Below, in pieces: positions 37,190-51,112 of a DNA stretch of 64,000 bases. The stretch is from NCBI GenBank assembly GCA_028023455.1, contig JAQFVV010000014.1:1617336-1681335 (forward strand), in the 5' to 3' direction. Both the position numbers and the translations under genes were made by a program. Positions within the stretch are counted from its first letter, which is position 1. Each line of letters begins with the position of its first letter. The stretch is from Epiperipatus broadwayi. Its lineage: Eukaryota > Onychophora > Udeonychophora > Euonychophora > Peripatidae. The notes beneath the pieces are model-generated. The model did no database searches. It had not been told where the DNA came from and saw nothing but the letters and a program-made list of their open reading frames with translations.

Positions 37190-40100
37190 GAATACTACAA
37201 ATGAACATTTTGACAGCAAAAAAATTAGGTAAACAAATAAGTGAAAAGTGTTTCCAATTATACTTCTAATTTAGAAATTAATTTTAAAAACTATCTACTT
37301 TTTTTAGAAAAAACAAAACTCTCCAATTTATTTTGATAAAACTTTTTATCCATAAAAACTTAACTTTACGACTTTTTTTTAATTAAAAGTTTTTTATATG
37401 TAAACAAAGAATGTTTTATAATTTGCTAGTTCACGTATTGTTTTTAAATATTTTTGTTGTTATTGTAAAATAAATGAAATATTATTGATAGTAGTATCTT
37501 CATCGCAACAGTAATAAGAGTAGCGCTTATTATTTATATTATTATTTCTAGTAGTAGCCGATATTATTATTATTCCATAGCAAAAGCACATACGCGTTTC
37601 TTTTAATTTATTTATTTAAACTATCTGGATAAAATATCATGTGGAGTGTTCATTGAATTCAACTTTGCCTAGATACACAGGCTAAATCCCTGTAGTTTCT
37701 TAGTACAAAAGCCACCTAAATGATATTCTTTGATACATATCTGTCAACCGAAAACAAGTTAAGAGTAAAGCTTTGTCACTAGCCTTTTCTGTGACTACAG
37801 GAGCCATGCTAAGAAGCTTTAGACTCTCACTGCCACGTCTTTAAAGTGTATTTTACTGTGAAATGGATAATTGTGGTGTTGTCATAGGACAATTTCAAGC
37901 CTGTCTCCTCCATTGCTTATTTTAAAGGAAGGAAAGCTCACTCAGTTCGACTGACTTAGCTTTCAAGATGTCTCTTCAAACTGTGTTTCATATAGTCTTT
38001 CGCATTATGACTTTCTGCTTTTGCAAATATTGATATCTCCTTCTTAGTTTCCTTTTTCTTCAGGTTGCCGTCAGTCCATTTAGAAAGTAAATTTGTCTGC
38101 CTTGAATGATTTCCTTATTTAAAGTGCAGTGCAGACTTTAAGTAATGCATTCAGTAAAAAGTTGACAAAAAATCATTCAACCTCAAACTTTTAACTAAAT
38201 CAGTTTCTGAACTGAAACTTTCAAGGTTTTTGATGATATCAAATGAAACAAATCAACCAAAAATTATTTAAAAAAAAAAAAAAATATTTATATTATTTAA
38301 GAAAATAGACGTTATTCGTAGATTCGAAAAGGTAATTTAAGGATTTGTTTGTATACTTAAATTTTAAATATTTGTTAAATTATTTTTAAAATTATAATGT
38401 ATGTTTCAGTGTGTGCTTGTATAAGTATCGACATTACATAACGCTCATTGCAATGTGTTTTAGTATTGCTTATAAATATATCTATTTGAGATATGCAGAA
38501 TTTTGTATTATACTTGAGTGTGTGCTTTAATTATTAATTGATAATTCAATGCGAAAAGATATGACTTTAATTAAAGATAAAATAAGAAGAAAAAAAAATA
38601 GAGATATTTATTAATATTTTTTATCCCAGAAGAAATATCTTTTGTTAATTCAATATATATATTTAGATAAATTGTCAAGAAATTGTTGGTTTTGTAAAGA
38701 TGATATTAGCATGGTGGTGGTGGGAGAACGTTAAACGGTTCATTGTATCAAAGTTAAACAATGATATGGCAGTTGCTGATAACCTATGTTTTTTCTGCAG
38801 TACTAAAATGACAAATCCGGAGTTCAAGGTTCATGTGTCATGGCTCCTCTCCAACAATTCCAAAGCTCAAACTTTATGAACTTCTCTAGTAATAAAATAT
38901 TTGTATAATTTTAATGCTTGCTTATAATGAGAATGAAGTAAATAAAACGTTATGCAGGGTTAATTAAACTTAGTGAAATTTTAGGATAATAATAAAAAAC
39001 TAATATAACAAAAATATGTGAGAATAAAATATTGGATCAGTGATGTAAATAATCACTTTATGTTTTTATTTATTTTTTTTTTGAGCAGATAATTGCTGCA
39101 GCCATTGCAACTTTTTGATAATCTTTACCCTGTTGCAATTTAGTTTAAGAAAGAAGCTGCTAAAATGCAGCTTTTATGAAACATAAATGTGGGCCATTCA
39201 GAAAAGACAAAAGAAATAAATGAGAGAATTTAGAAATCTGAATTTGTAACATTAGGAACAATATAACGTGGAAATAAAAGGTGAACAATATAAAAGTAAT
39301 GAAAAGAATGCAAAAAGGATTTTTTTTTTTTTAGGAAATTATAATGGATAAATACTATTATGCATGTATTTTAAGTCTAGATGAAATATGAGAGATATAT
39401 TGAAAGAAAAGGAATAGAATATAGGAAAAGGACATAGGTGAAGAATGTTGATGTAAATAAATATGAGTTCTTGTGATGAAAAGACTAGATCTTTCTAGAT
39501 GATTTAGTGTAATATTCAAATCCTAATTTTTGAGAACAAATTGAAATATCATTGAAAATATCCTCTAACTTATTAATTTTTTTAAACTTTTAATGTCATA
39601 TATATTCTCAAAATTAAGGGCCAAGTTAATGACATTATTCTTTATTGTCTGTTTACTTTTTTTAATCAATATTTTTTTAAGTGCATAACTAAATGAAAAT
39701 TAAAAACAGGGTGTGAAAAAGCATGGAGTAAATCAAAATTATTAGTAATTTTCAGTTTTCACTCTCTTTTTTATAAATATATTTATAAACCATTCTATTT
39801 TTTTAAAATGTAATTTCAGTGCATATTTGTATAAATATATATTTCAAATTTTCTTCACTTTCTAAAAAATAATTAAGCATAACCAGAATATGTTTTGTTT
39901 ATATATATATATATATTATAGAAAGAACTTATAATTATTTTAATTTATGCTTAAAGTAGTCATCAACAACAACAATTACTTGCAAACCCAAATATGGTCA
40001 CTCAAACACCAAGAGAAAAAGACAAAACAAACTAATAATATACTAGATATAAGTTTTGTAATGATTTTACAAACAAATCTGTAAATCACTAATATGTCAA

Positions 40101-41205
40101 CATATAGAATATGTTGTTTCATTATTTTGTTTATTTGATATGTAGTGATGTCTTATAACTTCTACTGCAGAAAAATTTTCCTTCTAAAATATTTAAATAT
40201 TTTTCCTAATTTTAGTTCTCCAATGTATTTGATTCTTCACCATGTCTTTCTGATGGAAATAGCCAACATTGCATTTTTTTAGAATGTTTTTGAGATCTGT
40301 CTCTCCCACAAAAATTACATTTAAGCTTCCATAAAACACTTATTTAGTTAGTATTGTATTTTTCATTATTTTCTCATGTCCAATCTAGTAATATTGTTAT
40401 TTTTCAAAAGTGGACTCTATAATATCACAACTAGCAGGTTGAAGAATGTATTGAACTTATTGATTGGTTTGATGATTTTTGCCCTTGCATTTTAAATTTT
40501 TTAAGGTGCATCCTAATGCTTTTACATTATGTTAATGGGAAGCCCAAGTTTTACTTCCAGACAAATAAGTTAGTTAAAATAAAGACCTTCAAATAAAGCT
40601 AAATTTAATTACAGTAGTTATTTTACTCTGAAATCTGGAAAAAAATGACTGATTTTTGTACTGTAGTAGGAGTTCATAACAAATTGTTTGCAATGGGAAG
40701 GGATTAAATTATTGATTGATAAATCGGATCTTTAATGTTATAATGGCACACACATCAATTTAAATTTCCAATTGTTTTATAGAATCTATAAAAAAAATGT
40801 GATTTGTCAGGTTACAGCTTCAGATTAACTATACAAAACAATTTAACTAATATGAAATGTATTTTATATAAATTTCATTGAATCAAAATATTAATATCAT
40901 TTCATAAAAACATTTCATCTTTGTAATTAAAGTAGATAAATCATGAGATAGTGGTGTTAATTTTTTTCTGTTTACTTGAAATAGCCTCATATTTATAAAG
41001 ATTTTTACATTATCTTATATATAAAATACCCATTTTCTATGTTGTCTGATTAGTGAATTTATGAATGTTTCTTCATAAGGCTGTCAAGTGTCAAATTCAC
41101 AACAAGGCACATTTTTCAATGAAAAAAAGTATTATTTGTTCTGCCATTAATAAAATGCAATAATTTTTTATGAACCATTTTATGCAAAAAAAATAATTTG
41201 TTAAA
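37190..41205. other. AT-rich non-coding DNA, no gene seen
   Basis: A less AT-rich stretch at about 37620-38110 has no recognised domain. A possible SINE-like fragment lies near 38740-38860. An AT run is at 39900-39916. Confidence 0.45.
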
Positions 41206-41213
41206 GCAACCAG

Positions 41214-41250
<37 letters not shown>

Positions 41251-41257
41251 TGGTTGC
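41206..41257. repeat. palindrome: (AT)n flanked by inverted unique arms
   Basis: GCAACCAGTA (41206-41215) and TACTGGTTGC (41248-41257) are perfect reverse complements around a roughly 32-bp alternating AT core. The whole 52 bp can form one hairpin or cruciform. Confidence 0.9.
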
Positions 41258-41287
41258 TATATATAAATATATTTTTATGCTAGCCTA

Positions 41288-41318
<31 letters not shown>

Positions 41319-41355
41319 AACATTACAAGCATAAAGCTAAACTAGTCAATATAAA

Positions 41356-41654
41356 ATCAAAACTACCCCAAATCTAAAATTAAACCAGACCAGCATAAAA
41401 ATAATATTAAAACACAACCTAAGGTTTCACTGCTACAAGCAGACTTCTCAAGTGTAAAGAACTACAAAAAAAACCACACATTATATATACTATTGTATAT
41501 TGTGGGTAGTTTTTAATAGTATATATAATGTGTGGGTTTTTTTTGTAGTTCTTTACACTTGAGAAGTCTGCTTGTAGCAGTGAAACCTTAGGTTGTGTTT
41601 TAATATTATTTTTATGCTGGTCTGGTTTAATTTTAGATTTGGGGTAGTTTTGAT
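41356..41654. repeat. nearly perfect 299-bp palindrome (139/140-bp arms)
   Basis: The left arm 41356-41494 and right arm 41515-41654 are reverse complements over their whole length with a single one-base length difference (in CCACACA/CCCACACA). The loop is 20 bp. AT dinucleotide runs lie on both sides (about 41290-41317 and 41655-41681). The 99-codon minus-strand frame across it is a by-product. Near identity of the arms means a recent origin or ongoing arm-to-arm correction. It has a MITE-like shape, but no target duplication beyond the AT runs can be seen. Confidence 0.95.
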
Positions 41655-41689
41655 TATATATATATATATATATATATATATTACCAAAA

Positions 41690-44600
41690 TGATGACCTAA
41701 TTTTCTGGATTCTAACAAAATATGGTATTGGAATAAAACTTTTTGAAGGAAAAAACACTCTGAAAAAAATCACTACATGTGCTTTTAACTAGAAATGAAT
41801 AAGTGTAGTATTTAAATCATGAAGAAAATGGGATTAGAGTACATAAATTCATGTTTGGAATGTGATATTTAGTGTGAAGGGAAAAAATTGATGCTATGGT
41901 AAGATATTTACATTTAGTTTTGGTTAGCGCATAAGGCTGATTTATAGTTCACACATTTATTTATATTACATTTAAATCTTTTATTTAATTTACATTAAAT
42001 CTTTAAAAAAAATATGTTAAAGCAACCAATTAACAAAAAATATTACAAAAACAACCACCTTTACGTATGTAGGATACTGTCTATTAAATTAATCATTATG
42101 GAATATAATTATAAATGACACTTAAAATAAATAGATTTTTTTTAAAAATATATTTAATATTTAAATGCAAGTATATTGCCTATACTGAACTTAATATCTA
42201 CTTTAAATCCCTTCTAATTAAAATAATATTTAGGAAATAAAGAGCAAATAATAAATATAAAATTAAAAAATAGATTGAATAGTAGATAGGGGAAGAAATA
42301 ATTAAGAAAGAGTGAATGGGGGGGGGGGTATTTGAACTCTTGAAACTTAGTGATAAATTAATACATTGAAAGAGAAAAGTGTATATTAATTATTAAATAA
42401 CATTAAATATTTTAACCAAAATGATTACCAATGTATTTATAAGAACAATATATATGAATATCTTTTAAAATGTTTGTGTTGTGACATTTTTTTTATAATG
42501 GTTAAATGATAACTTGTCACATTTTTACTCATTTTTCAAATCTTGATGATTTTAACAGTTTTAGGTATACATTATTTTTGCAAAACTTGGCATTTATTGC
42601 AGATATTCCCTTTTAAAGACAACAAATTCTCTCAAAACATCTAATGATAAATTTTGAAGTAATTATTTCCACACTTTTAAATATGGTTGTCAGAAAATTC
42701 CATTATCTGTTTTTATCTAAGATATAAGATAATATTGATAAAAGTGCTAATCTTTGTTTTGTTTACTGAAAATGTCAATGATTCATAAATATGGGTAGTA
42801 AATACATAGTGATTTTAATTTGTATGTTTGTGTTGCAGGTTTATCTTAAAATTTGAATGGTATTGACAACATTTGATTTCTAACCTTTGGACCTTGACTA
42901 TCTATCTTCAGCTCATAACACTATGTTAAATTAATTCTTATTAATTTATACTTCATAGCATATTTTCACCAAGATGCCAATGTGATCATTCTCTAATATA
43001 TTGATCCTTTCAATTTCTAAATATTTTCACAATTATCATTCTGCTTGGGTCAATTTTTTCTTCCATTCTGTAAAACTTTATTCCAGATTGAATTTATATT
43101 AGTCTATGTCAATGATTTTGTAGTTGTTATTTATAAAATAATCATATAGGTAATTACTTGTCTTATAGTTTTATAAAATAGCACACATTTCTAAATGCAA
43201 TTTATACAATTCTTTATTTAATTTATGACAGTTTTGACTAATCTGCAGTTTTCTTTAAATATTTTAAGTCAATGAATGAGTTTACTGAAAGATAATTGCA
43301 AATATCTGTAGAAGAATGCATTGTGTAAAATGTATTATGAAAATATAGTTTTTTAATTAAGACATATATGCATTCTGTTGTTTTGTAATTATAAAACTTA
43401 AAATTGCCTCTGTCCAGAAGAGATTCTTGCAAAAGGGTTAAATAGGTTATTCCTATATTAGCTTCAAATCTATTAGTAACTGTTTAGAAATATGTAGAGC
43501 AATGAAATTGCACCAGTTGATCTTAATTCATGATTTGTTTCCTGCTACCGTTTATTAAAATAAAAATGTAGAAAAACCTGTACTAAATATTAATAAATAT
43601 TACTATTAACCTTTCAGAAATAGTATACTCAAAGATTTATTAGGTAGAAAAATTTGTTGAATGTATAAAATAAATATCTCTGTTAGTTATATAGCCACAA
43701 TGTAATCAAAGAATTTGTTGAATAGTTTGTTTTTAGTCATATAAGAATGGTTATTGGAGAAGGACTCTAGTTTAGAGGATGTTATTTTTATTACTAAATA
43801 ATTTTCAAAAAGTGTCTCATGCAAATGTATGATTTATGCATTAATTTTATTTCATTTAGTCAATTTATTTGATTCAATTACTTAAGATTTCTGAAAATAT
43901 TTGGTGATAGTTAGATTGCTTATGTAAGTTTTTTATTATTATATAGTAGATACACGCCAATATGAAAGAAAACACTATTATATTGTTTTCAGACATTTGA
44001 AATGAAATCTCTTATTAAATATCTTGTTTATTAGCTTCATTTTTTTTTTTTATGTCAGTGATCTTTGGGAAAATTTGTAGGAGGCTTTATAAAGAAAACA
44101 CTAAGATCTAGTACAGATTGCTATTTTTTTTATTTAAAAACAAAAATTTGCTTTCTGAATTTACAGTATGCTACTTTTACTATTCAAACAATAATCTATG
44201 AATGTTTTAATATTTTGAAAGCAATCTCTAAAGATTCTGTTTTGGTCATTAACCATTAGGGGGGCAACAATCTTGATCAGTTTTTATTTTTGATTTTTAT
44301 CAGACTGAAATTGTAAACAAATTAAATGTATTAATACCACCATTGCATGTTCTTGTGATGTGCTCATTCATGTGCTTCTAAGAGCAGTTGTTTTTTCGTT
44401 TTCTTGATATTTTAGAGTCTTCTACTGCAAGCTTGAATAATCAATAAATAATACTGAGTTTTATAAAATTAGCATTTTTAGATAAACTGCTTTCTGAACT
44501 TTCCTTTTCAAATTTCAGACTTTATAATCCTCTACTTTTGGTGTTTATTATTTATGCAAGCTTTTAATAGATGACTCTAGTGTAGAGTGAAGAGAAACGC

Positions 44601-45050
44601 TTTCTAAATGTGTTGAAAAATTTTGAATTAGAAAGATGAACTTGGATGATAATATATGCCACCAACTTCAATATACTCTTCTGAATTTAATAAGTTAATA
44701 TATTTCAATTCCTTTGCTTTGAATCACATGCAGGGATTTGCACTTGCCATTTTATTATATGAAAGTGATACTTTCATATTAGTTGATATAAAGGTCCTAA
44801 ATATTTTTGCTCTAAAGTTACTTCATTATATTATGAAAATTTGATTATAAGATTATAAAATCAGCTGATATCTTTTTGGCTATATCTGGATCTAATGTTG
44901 CTAAGTATATAATATTAAGCATACTTTCTTTACATTTGGAAATATAAAGTAAATGAAATTATTAGGAACGTGAGTGTGAATTTTGTAGGAAAAGAGGACT
45001 ATTTTGTAAAAATTATCTGAAATAATCTAAAGTATGAAATTTTCAGTATA
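41690..45050. other. AT-rich non-coding DNA, no gene seen
   Basis: A poly(G) run lies at about 42320-42329. No domains are recognised. Confidence 0.5.
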
Positions 45051-45059
45051 CAGACAATA

Positions 45060-45780
45060 AAGAGTTGATGACAAGTGGAAGGTATTTTGCTGGAACAGGT
45101 TTCAGAAATTTATCTGGACATCAGATTAAATCAAGATGGATAATCTTATATAAAAATAAATGCATGGTTATTATAGATCAAATATATTTTCAAAATCAGC
45201 ACCTATATGTAAAAATAGAGGCATAAATAATATGACAAAATGTAAACTACTAAATTCTGGAAATGGTTTGTTGCAATGTATGTTTGCAAATGTGGATATT
45301 AAAGAAACAAGAGAAGGAAAAGATTGATGCTTTGGAAATATATTATCAAAAGATGTTTAACATGCTTTGGATAACAAATAATGAATGGATTTTATTTTAA
45401 TAAAGCTAGATACTCAAAGATAGTGAAGAAAGGTGCAATATTTTTTACATGTGAGATAGACATGTTTCAAAAAAGGTGTCAATTGAAATTATGAATGGGT
45501 CAATACAAATTAGATGGCCTATATTTCCATAGATAAGTAACATGATAGAGTTGAAAGCATGTATAAAAGCAAAGGAAAGAATGGTCTGGAACTAGTTCAT
45601 ATCTACTATTCAGAATGATAGATCAGTAGTGTGATATTGATTCCTCTGAAGAGTGCAATATTGATTGTTTTCATTGGAAGGATATGGCAGGAGTACAATT
45701 CACTGGATAAAGAGAAAATTGCAAAAAAGTTGAAATTGTTCTGGAAGAAATGTCTGTTACAGAAAAGATTAAAACATTGT
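45060..45780 (+). pseudogene. very decayed LINE relic, post-RT C-terminal region
   Basis: Pieces of translation in several frames follow the order of the C-terminal part of RTE/CR1-like reverse transcriptases: KIDALEIYYQKMFNMLW (compare RxDAFEMWCxRRMLxIxW), then TNNEWIL, then KARYSKIVKKGAIFFTC (compare the L..I..RKLxFxGH block), then QLKL-MGQYKLDGL (compare the LxGxIxGxRxRGRP block). The reading frame is broken many times. The comparisons are from memory of the family pattern, so this call would need a profile search to be firm. Confidence 0.4.
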
Positions 45781-45799
45781 ATAGAAAGAACTTAAAACA

Positions 45800-48700
45800 A
45801 AATATTTGAAGCTGTGTGTTTCATTGACTGTACAGTCCTTGAAAAATTTCTCCATTTTTTGTATCTTGATTTTTTTTTTTTTTTTTTGGAGTTATCATGA
45901 CAAGCAAATATTTTTATTTGAACTATCTTTAGATCACAAATATTTTTACATTTTTTAAAAAAGTTTATTAATTTGATTTTACTATTTCTATAATTTTCAG
46001 ATATATGTTAGTCATTTACTACTTTTCACTATGGATCTTTAATTTAATTTGTGTATTTTAGTTCTGAGTTAATTTTTAACTTTTACTTCTGAAATCTGTA
46101 TAACAGTGAGAAATTATTAAAATTATGTTTTATATGAATTCATACAATGACAAGATAATTAAAATAAAGCTATTTTTTTTAAAATTTAACTTTAATATAT
46201 ATAATCATGAATTTTAATGACATTTTTATCAAAACACAACTATTTTAAACCTGTTTTTATCTTAAAATGAATTTTTAACATAACTAAATGAACAAAAAAT
46301 TGTAAAATTAATATATTTATTTAAGAAAAAAAAAAGATGTTAGCAATAATAATGTATTTTGTTTTTTTTTCTCACCAATATAAGTTTAAATCATTCTGTA
46401 AATATCATACATTTATAAAAATAAATGTATTGTATATTTATTAAATAAAGCATTTAAAATGATAGAAAAACAGTATGAAAACAAGAAAATTATTTCTACA
46501 ATTATTTCTGCAAAATAAAATGTGAACAAGTGTCATCATTTTGAGAAAATTCAGTTATGTCATTTAATTTTTAAAATATAGAACTTTATATTCTGCTGAA
46601 ATCTTAGGCCCTATGGTAATAAAAATGAAAAGTGAAATACATATTTTCCTATAATGTAGAGTTATTCTCTGAAATTTTCAATAGAAATAGCCATACAGGC
46701 TGTTGAAATGTCATCTATGGTATAAAATCTCCAGTGAAAAGCAGAATTACCTACCATTCTGAGGTATATCAAAATTTGCCATGGAAATGTAATGTTTAAA
46801 TTTTAACTATATTTTTTTATCAAGAGATAGAGCTAGCTATTTAAAATCAAAACAATTGCTTCTGGAACTTTCTTTTTGTGGATTTTTTTTTCTGACAAAC
46901 ATCTTTAATTTAGTTTTTTTTTTTTAATGGAATTTTATAAATAATACTTAAACATTTTTTAATATTTTTTTCTATAATGAATTATTTATTAATAATTCAT
47001 TATACATAATAATTAACTAATTAAATTATTTTAAGTTTTTTAAGTATAAACATTTATTACATAAATTACTTTTCCTTTTTTAAATTTGTAAATATAAGCA
47101 TTTATCACATTACCTACAAACAAAAAAAAAAAACATATTCAAAGCTTATATATATATATATACATAAATTGTTTAAAATATGTAATTTTTTTTGGTTTAA
47201 TTTTGAATGAAATACATACATTTTCTTTAATAAATAGTCTAAAAAGTTGTCTGATTTCTCTGCTTAAAAGATTAAATACTTGTAATTAAACTATTGACCT
47301 CAACCATGTATAGCTTTTTTGTGATTTTTTTATTACACTATATATATATATATCTTTATAAATAAGATTAAAGAAAAAGGAAAGTTCAATTAAGACTTAT
47401 TAATTTAAAAGAAAGAATAATTTTGCATTCACCAATTTTATTTATCTTAATTCATTGGCTATATTTGATGTATGATTAGTGTTATAATTAAATCACTTGA
47501 ATTCACTAAAAGAAAATTCCTTTATCTTATGTTTCCAAATGTTTTTATAGCAGAACTACAGCTTTTAAAAACATTTGTATAGGTTATAAAAATAGTCCCA
47601 TTGTTATTAATGACAAATTTAATCTGTATAGCTTGAATGTTTTAATTAAATTAACAGACTTATTATTGGGAAGAAGGATAAAAAGTCTGCTGTAACTATA
47701 TGCTTTAATGTTTGGGTTTACACTGTAAACTAAATTATATATATATTAATTTCTAGTATTTTTTATTAAATATTTCTTGAATTATTGATAACTGATACTA
47801 TAGATATGGAAATCACAGATATAAAGAATTAATATGTATTATTATTGTGTATTAAATTTTATGCATAAAGTAACGTATATGCTTAATATCTGGATTGCTG
47901 AATCATCAAGTTTTCAAAATAAAATACAATGTATCTTACCTGTGTGATATGTTGGTTATAAGTTCAAATTGATACTGTTCGTATTTATATGTAGTTTGAG
48001 TTTGAATTTCATCCTGAATTCTGTAACATGTCAGAAAAAATGCCTACTTTATACTTACAAATTTTCTGACAGTAAGAGAGTGGGTATTTATATCTATAGT
48101 GACAGTTTATGAAAAACTATTAAGATAGCATTATTGCATTATTATTAATAACATATTTTTTGCAGATTTTAATGTACATGTTAGCAGCTACAGTAAATAG
48201 TATTGATATATTACTTTGAAAATAATTGGAATTAATTAAGAAAGAATTCATCATGGTGATTAATTATTTAAACTTGTATAAAATGAAGTAAAAATATCTT
48301 CAGTGATTATCATAAAATATCATTATTATTCACATTAGTATTAATAATTTCTATATTTCATTGATTATTTTTGCTTCCAGTTATAGTTGAATGATAGCCA
48401 AAGACTGCATCAGCTTTTAAATAATGAAACAACCTTTTCGGCTTGCTATTACACAAATAAAATAAAATCTTTTTGTGAGAAAAGATGTAATTTTTATAAT
48501 GATTTACCAATTGATTATTAAATTCTATCAAATGTCTTTATTGGTCAGTAATTTATAAGAAGTTCAAGTGCCATAACCGACAAAGCTGTATTTAAATACT
48601 TTCATTGTGTTACACCATAGAGGGCAATATCAATTTAATGAAGATTTGTGATCAAGCTAATGGAAAAGATATATGACAATGTTTGAAAATAGCCAGTTGG

Positions 48701-50810
48701 CCACAGAAGTTTATTTGTCTTATCATAATATATTAATGGTGATAAAATAAAAATCTCATATTGAGGAATAATGTACTAAATTCAAAAATTTTCATAATTT
48801 TTATGAGAATAATTGTTCAGAATAGTTTCTAGTGATTTTTAAAGGTTGTATCAAGTTGCAATGTAGTTTTTATTGTAAAAGATTCAATCTGAATTCATGA
48901 AAATCAAAAACATTATTTTTTTGGCTACTACATATGGCTTGTGTTATTTTTGTTATTTCAATGGAGAGTCAATGTAATGTTTTTTATTCTAACATAAAGA
49001 TTTTAATTTATTGTTTGGAAGAAAAAAATTATTGATCAAAAATATGAAAGAAAAATTAATAGTTTTTCTTTTGGAGTTATCAGTTTGATCACATTATATG
49101 ATTTTGTAGTTTTTTAGATAGAAAATTCTAAAGATATATATAGACCCCAATGAGGAGCTGTTGTATTCAGCAAGTTAGAACATTATTTATCATTGCATGT
49201 ACTATGCTATTTCAACATCATTACTCACATATAATGTTATCTTTCCAAATTTATTCTCTGGAAATAAGACATAGATACTATTTAACATTCTGAAAATATG
49301 ATAGCAAAATCATAAGTTCATTATGTTCTTCAGCTTTCTAATTGTGATAGTGTTGAATGTACTTTTAGAAGGGCTTCATCGTAATTGGACTGAACATGTG
49401 AAACAGATAAAATTCAAGACAATAATTTGCACATTAATTGCATCTTTGAATTTTAAGTTTCACTTATGAATGGAAAAGCCAAACATCAATCAAAATATTG
49501 ATATTATAGTGCTTTATTGTAAAGAGTCCATTGATTATACTGACCAGTCTCTACAAATCTATAATAACGATATCCCCCTTAAGTTCTTAAAACTGGAAAT
49601 CTCCATTCAAATTTAAATCAGTCACAAGAATTGATAAATTTTGAAAACTTTTGTCTGCATTCTTGCATTATTATATAACAGAGGGTTAAACATACTATAT
49701 ATCTATATAAATTTTTTTCACAACCTTGATTTCAATTATCAAAAAAAGTAATATTTAAATTGATAACAATCATCTTATGATTACATCTTCTATATAAAAT
49801 TTCAATTATCAATCATTCTTAAAGTTTACTTGTTTGTCATTGAACTTCATCTTTTTATTGTCTATAGTGTTGTCATCCAAATCAATGGTATTTGATACTT
49901 ATGTGAATTATCCAAGAATCAATTATACTTTAGATCTTTACATTTATTAAAAAATATGAATTTTCCTATTCCTAGTTCAATAAACATAAATGATTAATAC
50001 AGATATATTGATTTCTGTTTTCTAACTTGAAAAGTAAATTAATTTACAATACCTAATATTACAAACTTATCTTTTAATTATTTGATAATGATTAAAATGA
50101 ATACTTTGTACTAGTCTGAGTTTTTTTTCAACAATCATTTCAGAATACCAATTCAATTTTGAGACAGATCATGTCACTCTATAATGCTATAGGAAAATAT
50201 GCCAAAGAGAGCTTTTATTTCTATTGATCCATTGTACAAGTTATAATGTTGAACTCAACCTTCTCATAATAACTCTTGGTTCAATACTAAGAATGTTGGT
50301 GCCTTGATTGCCCAATCTTACCTAATTAAATTTCTGAAAAAATGAGACTAAAATAAGAATTTTCTTAATTATTAATAATAAAAAATATAAGAATTTTCTA
50401 GATTAATTAATATATTTATTAAAGTATATAACACACTAAATATTTTTAATATAAACTTGTTATTGTCATAAATATACATGTCATGAGAGTTTGAACTATT
50501 ACCTTTATTGAATATTAATTACTATTAATTTTAATAAATTTTATTATTATTCACCAATAGCTTTATTATAGTCTTGGAAATATCCAATGAATGAGTCAAA
50601 TTCACTTACCTTATAACTTAAAGCAATATTATATATATAAAAATTCAAATTTCATCCCATATTATAATTTCAATGTATATAAAAATTTAGAAAGCAATTA
50701 AAAAAAAAAAACTACCTAACTCTTTAATATTTAGATACATTTAATATAAAAAAATCACTCTTTTATCTTAAAGCCATTGAAATTGAAATATGAAGTTTTC
50801 TTATTGGTAT
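45800..50810. other. AT-rich non-coding DNA, no gene seen
   Basis: Short AT runs lie near 47151 and 47340. No domains, RNA genes or recurring repeats are recognised. Confidence 0.5.
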
Positions 50811-50814
50811 TAAA

Positions 50815-50884
50815 TGTTTTAGTGCATATATATATATATATATATATACTAAAACATATGCACTAGAATGACTATAATATATAT

Positions 50885-50919
<35 letters not shown>

Positions 50920-50931
50920 TATAGTCATTCT
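50815..50931. repeat. two adjoining AT-cored palindromes
   Basis: The first uses TGTTTTAGT (50815-50823) with ACTAAAACA (50848-50856), and overlapping TAGTGCATAT (50819-50828) with ATATGCACTA (50856-50865). The second uses AGAATGACTATAAT (50865-50878) with ATTATAGTCATTCT (50918-50931), around alternating AT, a perfect 67-bp palindrome apart from any AT phase slip. Both can extrude as hairpins. Confidence 0.85.
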
Positions 50932-51043
50932 TTACATACAGTTTGAAATGAACATACTTTTGTGGCTCCTTAGTTTGTCTTTAATTGACTTTGAAAGTTT
51001 ATTATGGGTTTTCAGTTATAGTTAGTTTTCATAAATGGATATT

Positions 51044-51112
51044 AAAACAGGCAAAAATCTCTATACAGTTATAATCAAGCATAAGAAATGGTGATCATGT
51101 GATGTTTATTGG
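51044..51112 (+). mobile_element. short relic of the hammerhead-type inverted element
   Basis: AAAACAGGCAAAAATCTCTATA, the element's inner end, is joined directly to CAGTTATAATCAAGCATAAG, ATGG and TCATGTGATGTTTATTG, the sequence that follows the opposite end at 17018-17065. The whole body between the ends, including the hammerhead core, is missing. Confidence 0.6.

Noticed and set aside
41419-41718. 99-codon minus-strand open frame
   Set aside because: It crosses the palindrome and AT run; no domain is seen and the structure explains the open reading.
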